Shown here piece by piece: positions 38,771-64,000 of a stretch of 64,000 nt of DNA. Position 1 is the first letter of the stretch, and each line of letters begins with the position of its first letter. The stretch comes from Limanda limanda. Taxonomy: Eukaryota; Chordata; Actinopteri; Pleuronectiformes; Pleuronectidae. The stretch covers positions 17,761,507 through 17,825,506 of the forward strand of contig NC_083637.1 in assembly GCF_963576545.1 (NCBI RefSeq), given 5' to 3'. The position numbers and the translations under genes are program-made. A model generated the notes under the pieces. It was not told the origin of the DNA and searched no databases. It worked only from the letters and a program-made list of their open reading frames with translations.

Positions 38771-39468
38771 ACACCAGGTAAACTGTGTGTACTGCTTTTG
38801 GAGATGACTTTAAGATTTGTAATTAGATACACATAATTCTATCTAAAATATTGTTTATTATAGTATTTTATTGATCTATTTACTGTTTTTTATTGTTCAC
38901 TTATTATGTCTGCACAGAAACAGGCCCACCCCTTATATTTTCCTAAAAAGTAAACTTCTGATATAATTTTTTCAAACATGGTTCCTGTCGTTGTAGGCAG
39001 TTCTTCATGCGGCTCGGATCTATGGTGCCGTTCGTGTCCAGGATATTTCAGGTTCCTTTCTGGATAGCGGGAGGACATGGAGACGCGTCGTCCATCTTTT
39101 TTGCAGTCTACGTGAATCACAAACACAGCTCTAGTGTGTGTAAATCTCCCGTCTATCACTTCACACAATGTACAGCAAAAGATCGAACCGATATTCTCCC
39201 TAAACAGGTAAAGAAACAACACTTATGACTGAACGCTAAACCGGTTCATCTGTGCTATAATTTACAAAAGCGCTTTCCTCTTCGACAGCATCTCTTGTTA
39301 GTCCTTTGTGACAGAAAAAATCTTCTGTATCGAAATTCTCGGTGGCGCCTGCTTTCTGATTGGATGAGAGGTCTTTTTTTTCCATTTGATTGTCCTGAGT
39401 GTCAGAATGTGGTCTTTTGAGGACGATCCGGTAGTGATTGGGATATTCTTCCGTCCCCAAACCCTCAG

Positions 39469-39481
39469 TTTATTTTTTATT
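39469..39481 (-). terminator. candidate plppr2 poly(A) signals
   Basis: Two overlapping-region TTTATT motifs on the plus strand (39469-39474 and 39476-39481) read AATAAA on the minus strand about 460 nt beyond the plppr2 stop. They would define a short 3' UTR from 39935 to about 39450. Confidence 0.45.
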
Positions 39482-39935
39482 GGTGTGTGTTTTATCAAGT
39501 CATCACCAGCCAACAGTCTTTAAAGTTCCTGTCGAGTCTTTGTGTAAAGACAGGACAAGGGAGAGTGACACAGTATTGCTTCAACACCTCTGGCTTAGGC
39601 AAGTCTCATAAGGGGTCTTTTACACCCAGAAGATAACGTGAGACCGTCTCATAGGATAAACGGGACCGAAGGACAGGTCTTTGTCTCATATTGGTCTTCA
39701 AAACGACAGGTTCTCCTCCAGGCTCGCCTTGTGCATGTGTGCGCTGTCCTCCTCCCTGTGATTGGTCGGCCTTTCACACCTGCGTTGATTTGATTCGACG
39801 GAGAGGATGTCGTCCTTTGGGGTGGGCGGGGCAGGGCGGGGGGCTTTCGGACGGCAGGTCTAGACTGCGCTGGTGAGGCAACGCCGTGAGGGGAGGAGCA
39901 CATCGGGAGGGGTGGGGGACGGGATTGGCTGATGG

Positions 39936-58640
<18,705 letters not shown>

Positions 58641-58854
58641 CTGGAAATAAAACATATTGGTTCCAGCTTTAGTAAGGGATCCACAGGAGAGTGTAGGAGT
58701 TGAGAAAAGAAAAGACAGCCGGAAGGAAACAAGTGGAAAATATTGTCAGGGATATAAAAAAAAAAGAAAAAAAAGGAGACGATATTTTTCCTTCAGAGAG
58801 CGAAATGATGGATGCCTCCGTAATGTGTAAAATGAATCAAGTGTGCGTGGAGAG

Positions 58855-59135
58855 ATAGTGAGGGAAGCGGATAAGAGGAAGAGGGAGGGAGGGCAGGATG
58901 GAGGGAGGGAGGTGCGATAGAGACGGATGGAGACAAATGGGAGGAAAGACAGATAGAGAGGGGGGAAAAGAGAGCAATGACACAGAGATACAGCATGAGA
59001 GAGAAATAGAGAGAGAGATAGAGAGAGAGAGAAAGATCCCTTCAGCAGTGCCAGAATGCAGAGTGGGAGGGTAAAGAAACAAGCCGATCAAAGAAAATAA
59101 CGCTGTGTGGAGGAAGAGAGGAAGAACTGAACAAG

Positions 59136-59180
<45 letters not shown>
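58855..59180 (+). repeat. purine-rich (GA/GGGA) low-complexity tract
   Basis: Long GAGA and GAGGGAGG sequence, with a pure (ga)n stretch at about 59139-59167. Confidence 0.85.
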
Positions 59181-59181
<1 letters not shown>

Positions 59182-59364
59182 CACAAGCATTCATCCAACA
59201 TCAAGACTTGTGCATGTGTGACTATGCATAACTCAAGTCAGTACTATTTTCTGCTATTTAAGTTACCAGCTGTATGCAAAGCACGTGTCATGAAGCATAA
59301 ACTATGACCTTCATAATTATTTAAAAACTTAATAATAAAGACACATAAGAAATTCATCATAGAT

Positions 59365-59414
<50 letters not shown>

Positions 59415-59760
59415 GTGAGACAGATGCACAAGTCCTAATTATTCATTTATACTCCACTGAACCACACACTGATTTAAGATTTACAACTGCAACTGAAAAT
59501 TGGATTTTTAACTGTTCCTTACTAATTTGCATGCTTTCATAATTTTAATAAAATAAAATATGTATAAAAAATATATTATTAAAAAATATAATTTGCAAAC
59601 CATGCAGTTTATTACGTGATTTTAATTCTCCCAGTATTTTATTATATTTCCAAAAGGTGAAAATTCTCAACAATCAGAGGCCTAGCCACCCCAAAAAAAC
59701 ATAAAAAAATAAAACGAGAGAGGATAGAAAAAGACTGTCCATCAGGTTCAAAACAAACAA

Positions 59761-59810
59761 CATGGGTTAGGGTTAGGGATAACAATGCGGTTAACCCTAA
59801 CCCTAACATG
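59761..59810. repeat. inverted telomere-like repeats (hairpin)
   Basis: The block ggttagggttaggg at 59764-59778 is followed after about 14 bases by ccctaaccctaa in inverse orientation, and both sides are bounded by CATG. It is a near-palindrome of vertebrate telomere-motif units. Confidence 0.8.
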
Positions 59811-62800
59811 CTCTCCATCATGCTCTCCATCTTTAAATACAGTCTGTGGTTCAGAGGAATGGTTTGACATTTTGGGAAAAAAATGTATTTACTTTATTAT
59901 CTTTCTGATGTAGCTATTACACATAATCGTATATATATATATAGGATTACATAATTCACAGCACTGAACAGTCTGACAGTGGCAGATGGCTAATCAAGTG
60001 ACAAAACCACTGAAAAAAATCTCCTTTATCCTCCTCAGCAAAGTGACAGAGGACCTACTTGGTCTAATGCTATAGGGAGGGGAGAGCGATACATGTTACA
60101 CACGACACTTTATTACAAACTGAAGAGTGACAATGAACAAGGGAGAGTGGGATGCGACCTAATTCAAACTCCTCGCATTACATGCTCTGCTCCGCCGACA
60201 GTTTTGCCGTTCAGCAAGTTTCCCTCACCCGTAAATTCGTTCACAGTTTTTGAAATTACATGAATGATTCCCCATATCAATTTCAGAATTAGTGTGTAGG
60301 TTTCTATGATAAGGCACAGACGTTAGCTACTCCGATCAGTTTGTGTGAATAGTCTTTGCACTGAGGGTCCCCACATGAGGAGAGCATTGTACTGGAGGGA
60401 CAACGTATTCAGTGACAACACACATCCCCTGAGGCTCTTAAAGGCTAAATCTCAAGGGACACAAAACACACACACAATACATACACACACACACACACAG
60501 TATCCACACGTTGGCAAATCATACCAACACCTCCGGCTTGTAGTTTATATATAGTCCGAGAATATCAAGCCGCTTGTTCGTCCTGTTCGTTTCCATCTAC
60601 ACGAGCTCTGCATTTCAGCGAGTGGGCGTACGAGTGTGTTTGAGCATGTCTGTGAGCATGTGGGTGCATTCCCATGTCTGAGGAAGAACTCTGACACGGG
60701 CACTCTGTGGTGAGCGTTTCTCTCAATCCTTCGTTTCTCTCTCCTCTCGCTGAGCCACAGCAGGCTTGAGGGAGGGTGCGAGGGAGGTAGGTGTAGAAAG
60801 GTGGGAGGCAGAGAGCGACGGAGACCCACGAGCGCCCATCAAAGTTTTAACAAACATTTGAGGACAACTGCAGAAAAAGCTCCTACTGGGAGATTGAGCG
60901 CTTCCTCTTGCATCTAAACTACAAGAGCATTAGAGACGGCTTGTGCTTGTTGACTGTACCGTCAGGCTGAGAGATCCAACAAGCACGTCTGCAGAATAAT
61001 ACATGAGCAGACACAGTTATAGCTCAGAACACTTCCTGTTCATTATGGGACAAGATATTTTTTCGCTACGACTAAAATAAAAAGGTTCGGCTTGTCATTA
61101 ATAAAAAACTATCTTCCAGTCTAGTAAAGGCTCAGTCTGAAATCTGTGTCTTTTCTTTCACATGACAAAATAACTTACTGTGTGCTCTGCAGCCACAACC
61201 AGTTTCTTAAAATATTCATAAAGGTCAGTGCAACTTCAAGTTAATGGTTTCTAATTAATACAGGAGTCACCTTCACATATGAAAAATGATTCACAAAGCG
61301 TTGCATGCACATGCATTATGAAGCTGCTGAGACCGTACAGAGGATCCCTTAGAACTCGACATCATTCTGTCAAGAGCCTTTTCTTATACTCATGGTTGTC
61401 ACATGGCAGTTTCCTTAAAGTGTCTGTGACTCACAAAGTGCACATGCCCTGTAATTCACACAAAACTATTTTTCAACAGGTATGCAAATGAGTTCTCCTT
61501 TTTGTTACCACAAGCTCCTGCTTTTGTACCTTTTCATCAAATAAATTACATGGAAATTATTCTGCAGGTGATTTTTCTGGATTGTACAATCAAGGGCACT
61601 CAGAAGAGCACATACTTCAATCAATGCCAAACAATCTGCTTAAATTCAAGAAAGAGGAACCAAATTGTACTTCCTGACCCAGAAACATCCTTCCACCGAG
61701 TTTCATGGTAATTCGTCCATAATGCATAATTTGTTTTTGTGTCTTTCTCTCTTTTTTGTTGTTGTTGTGATTTCAAAGGTTTCATAATTTTAATTTGGGG
61801 TCTACTAGAACAGGTTTCCATGCTTTAGTGTAAGTTTGTTTCGTAGCAAGGGATGGAAACACGGCATTTCAGGATCTTCAGGATCAGTGTTTCTGTCTGG
61901 GACATTCACCCACAGTGATTTTAATTGTTGCTATATCTAAAACTGTTTTTGGAGGGTGTATTGTGTTATTGGTCTAAAGCACTTTGTGATTCTGTATCTG
62001 TGAAAGGTCCCATATAAATAAACACTGACTTCACTCACTATATTACACTAACCTCTACAAATGCTGGAAGCAGTTTATAATTGATGAAGTGTCTGATGTC
62101 AGGTGGTAGTGAGGATGATGCTATTAGCTGGTTTTAGCCAAAACAGGTGGCCCAAACAAACTGTCACCTTTGGTAGAGCAATGCATAAATTGCATGACAC
62201 TATTGTTTATCCAAACACAGCTCAATTTCAAACTGGTCCAAGCTTGAGTTGACACATTATCTGCTGATGTGTGATGTGTGGGTCCAGGAGTGGACTATTC
62301 AACTACCACTGTTAAAAGACAGATAGACATTTATTTGCTTGTATATGCAGTACATGTGTGCTGAGACTACATGTGATCCTCGAAGATAGGATGACTTTAA
62401 AATAAAATAAATTAAGAGATTTAAAGCCAGTATGTTTAAAAGTAAATATGACAGCTTTAGTATTTCAACGAAAGGCATGACAAATGAGAGATTATGAATC
62501 CTGATCTGATATAGCTACTAAAATCATAAATTCAGATCAGGGATGAAACCAAACTTTTTAAATTAAGGCAGATTTAAGATGCTGAGCCCTCTCTGGCTGA
62601 CCGACTAAACTAATAAGACTTATCGGGCCATGTAATTAAGGCTTAATGCTCATACCTCTGCACTTCAAAGGGAGGGAAAGCGAGAAAATCAAGAAGACTA
62701 ATATGACACTCCTGTGACAGACAGAGAGGAAAATCGCCTGGCCCTGGAAGCCTTTAAACCAGAAACGAAGAAAATAAAATGTGAAATATAATGTGTCATG

Positions 62801-63361
62801 TTAATTAAAGCGGGTGAAATAGATGCTGTCTCGAGGGTCCAAACTGTAAACTTGCCCGTAAGTGGTGCGCTTGTCTGCCCTTGGCCTGTGTGAAGTGGCC
62901 AGATGGCACAAAAGTCAACTGATAAAGTCAAACATGTTTACAGAGGGTGAGAATGTGTGGACGCAGGCTGGTGTGTGACGGCGCCCTGCTGGGAGAGAGC
63001 GAATGTCACGCTGCTCGGGATGACCTAGAGACACGTCGCTTCGCTTTGCTCTCAAAATGTCAGATATGTTGTTGAATGAGCACCACCTTTAGTATGAATG
63101 AGTCCCAGTGAGCAAAGAGAAATGAGTAGTTCTAAAGATGTGCCCAGTTAGAGAGGATGGTTGGTTTTTCTGTAGTAAGTGTGGTATATCACTACACACA
63201 GGCACGTTATAAAAAAAGAAGATTTTGATTATTTCAAACATTAAAAACAATGGAGCAAAATGTGAAGAGTTAAGTTAACAAGAATGCACTTTCTTACATT
63301 TTCATATAAGCTATTTATGTGAAAATTGAGAAATACACTTTATGACAGCACCATGATAAAG

Positions 63362-63690
63362 GACGACACCGTGGTGCAGTGGTTAGCACAGCAAGAAGTT
63401 TCCCGGTTCAAAACCCAGTTTCACAGTATGGGGTCTTTCTGTGTAGAGTTTGTATGTTGTCCCTGTGTCTGCGTGACTTTTCTCCAGCTTCCTCCCACAG
63501 TTCAAAGATTGGATTAAGTTCATTGGAAACTATCAATTGAGTGTACGTGTCACTGTAAGTGTGATTGGTTGTTTGTCTCTGTTGGCCCTGTGATGGCCTG
63601 GGTATTACTTGCCTCTCGCACAATGTTAGCAAGGATTGGCTCCAGCTCCCCACAACCCTCAAAAGGATAAACGGTAGATATAATGGATGA
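63362..63690 (+). repeat. tRNA-derived SINE-like teleost repeat (fullest copy)
   Basis: The head has a Pol III A-box match TGGTGCAGTGG (63372-63382) and a B-box match GGTTCAAAACC (63405-63415). It is followed by gtgtagagtttgtatgttgt, ctccagcttcctcccacagt, gtgtgattggttgtttgtct, gccctgtgatggcctggg, ggctccagctcccc, a ctcaaaaggataaacgg segment and a gatgaa tail. Truncated or reversed relatives lie at 5550, 44055 and 44515. Confidence 0.8.
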
Positions 63691-64000
63691 AAGGATAGAA
63701 AGCAGAAAAACTGGAAAGCCAAAAGTTTATCCTTACAAAAGTAAATTTCTCTCACCTCCCATCATGCCCCTTTATAAAATGAATGTCTGTTTATTATTTT
63801 ACGCGGTCATAAACCTGTTGGTTAAATAACATAAATTATGAGTAAGGGTGATGATGTATTGTTCTGCATTATATTCCGAGTTCTTTCTATTAGTCTGCTG
63901 CCCTTGTCTATATGAGCAGGAAGGTTAAAATAAGAGACACTTCTTATTATACTGTGGTCCAGCAGAACATCACCTTTAACTATGAGCTCAAGATCAAACA

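Larger units (their letters stand above)
58641..64000. other. upstream part of plppr2 (probable intron 1), no exon recognised
   Basis: The expected first coding exon of plppr2 was not found, so it probably lies beyond the window. Contents: GA-rich low-complexity sequence (58855-59180, 59375-59412), the telomere-motif hairpin (59761-59810), a SINE-like repeat (63362-63690), a repeat tail near 61930-62030, and a unique TAATTA-containing block (62450-62930). Confidence 0.6.

Noticed and set aside
39007..39228. Overlapping open frames on both strands (73 aa plus, 110 aa minus)
   Set aside because: They fall in sequence likely to belong to a dispersed repeat downstream of plppr2; no family similarity recognised.
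63362..63420. tRNA gene suggested by the A- and B-box matches
   Set aside because: No cloverleaf can be completed and the sequence continues into a known SINE-like body, so it is a tRNA-derived repeat head.

Overview
This is vertebrate nuclear DNA, almost certainly from a ray-finned (teleost) fish. Genes are split by GT-AG introns and CDS is sparse. Very long CA/TG and TCTG microsatellites occur throughout, and several dispersed repeats typical of teleost genomes are present (tRNA-derived SINE-like units, a Tc1-type transposon, a Harbinger-like MITE). No bacterial-style operons, CRISPR arrays, rRNA or tRNA genes were seen. Most long open frames lie in microsatellites or repeats and are not genes.

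Four genes are well supported, all with splice junctions whose phases agree. (1) rab3d-like Rab GTPase, minus strand: two coding exons (3624-3857 and 414-532), the 3' part running off the left edge, with a probable CpG-rich promoter and noncoding exon near 8.5 kb. (2) pld6 (MitoPLD/Zucchini), minus strand: complete in three exons (17249-17418, 16338-16567, 10692-10960), 222 aa, with the HxKx4D catalytic motif and a CCCH zinc-binding set. Its second intron holds a full-length but frameshifted DD37E Tc1-like transposon, a 347-bp Harbinger-like MITE and an inverted duplication. (3) elof1, plus strand: complete, three coding exons (21035-21150, 21254-21324, 22717-22781), 83 aa, with a TATA/CpG promoter at about 20.4-20.73 kb. 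(4) plppr2, minus strand: six coding exons between 58640 and 39936 (306 codons plus stop), the short first coding exon lying beyond the right edge. Its 14.6-kb intron contains many repeats.

rab3d, plppr2 and elof1 are neighbours in the human 19p13.2 block, so the window is a rearranged version of that block. To my knowledge pld6 lies elsewhere in human (17p11.2). The four genes do not form one pathway: Rab3D acts in exocytosis, PLD6 in piRNA and mitochondrial lipid metabolism, ELOF1 in RNA polymerase II elongation, and PLPPR2 is a brain-type membrane lipid-phosphatase-related protein.

The 24-39.4 kb interval has no recognised gene. On its minus strand I see promoter-like motifs, phase-compatible candidate exons (two encoding hydrophobic segments) and a poly(A) signal between about 30.1 and 24.3 kb. 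This could be an unrecognised small membrane-protein gene, at low confidence. Other items worth checking are a 1.55-kb AT-rich element with inverted ends and repeated internal motifs (18.5-20.0 kb), a roughly 0.8-kb array of diverged ~115-bp repeats (49.2-50.0 kb), an inverted telomere-motif hairpin at 59.76 kb, and several candidate conserved noncoding segments.
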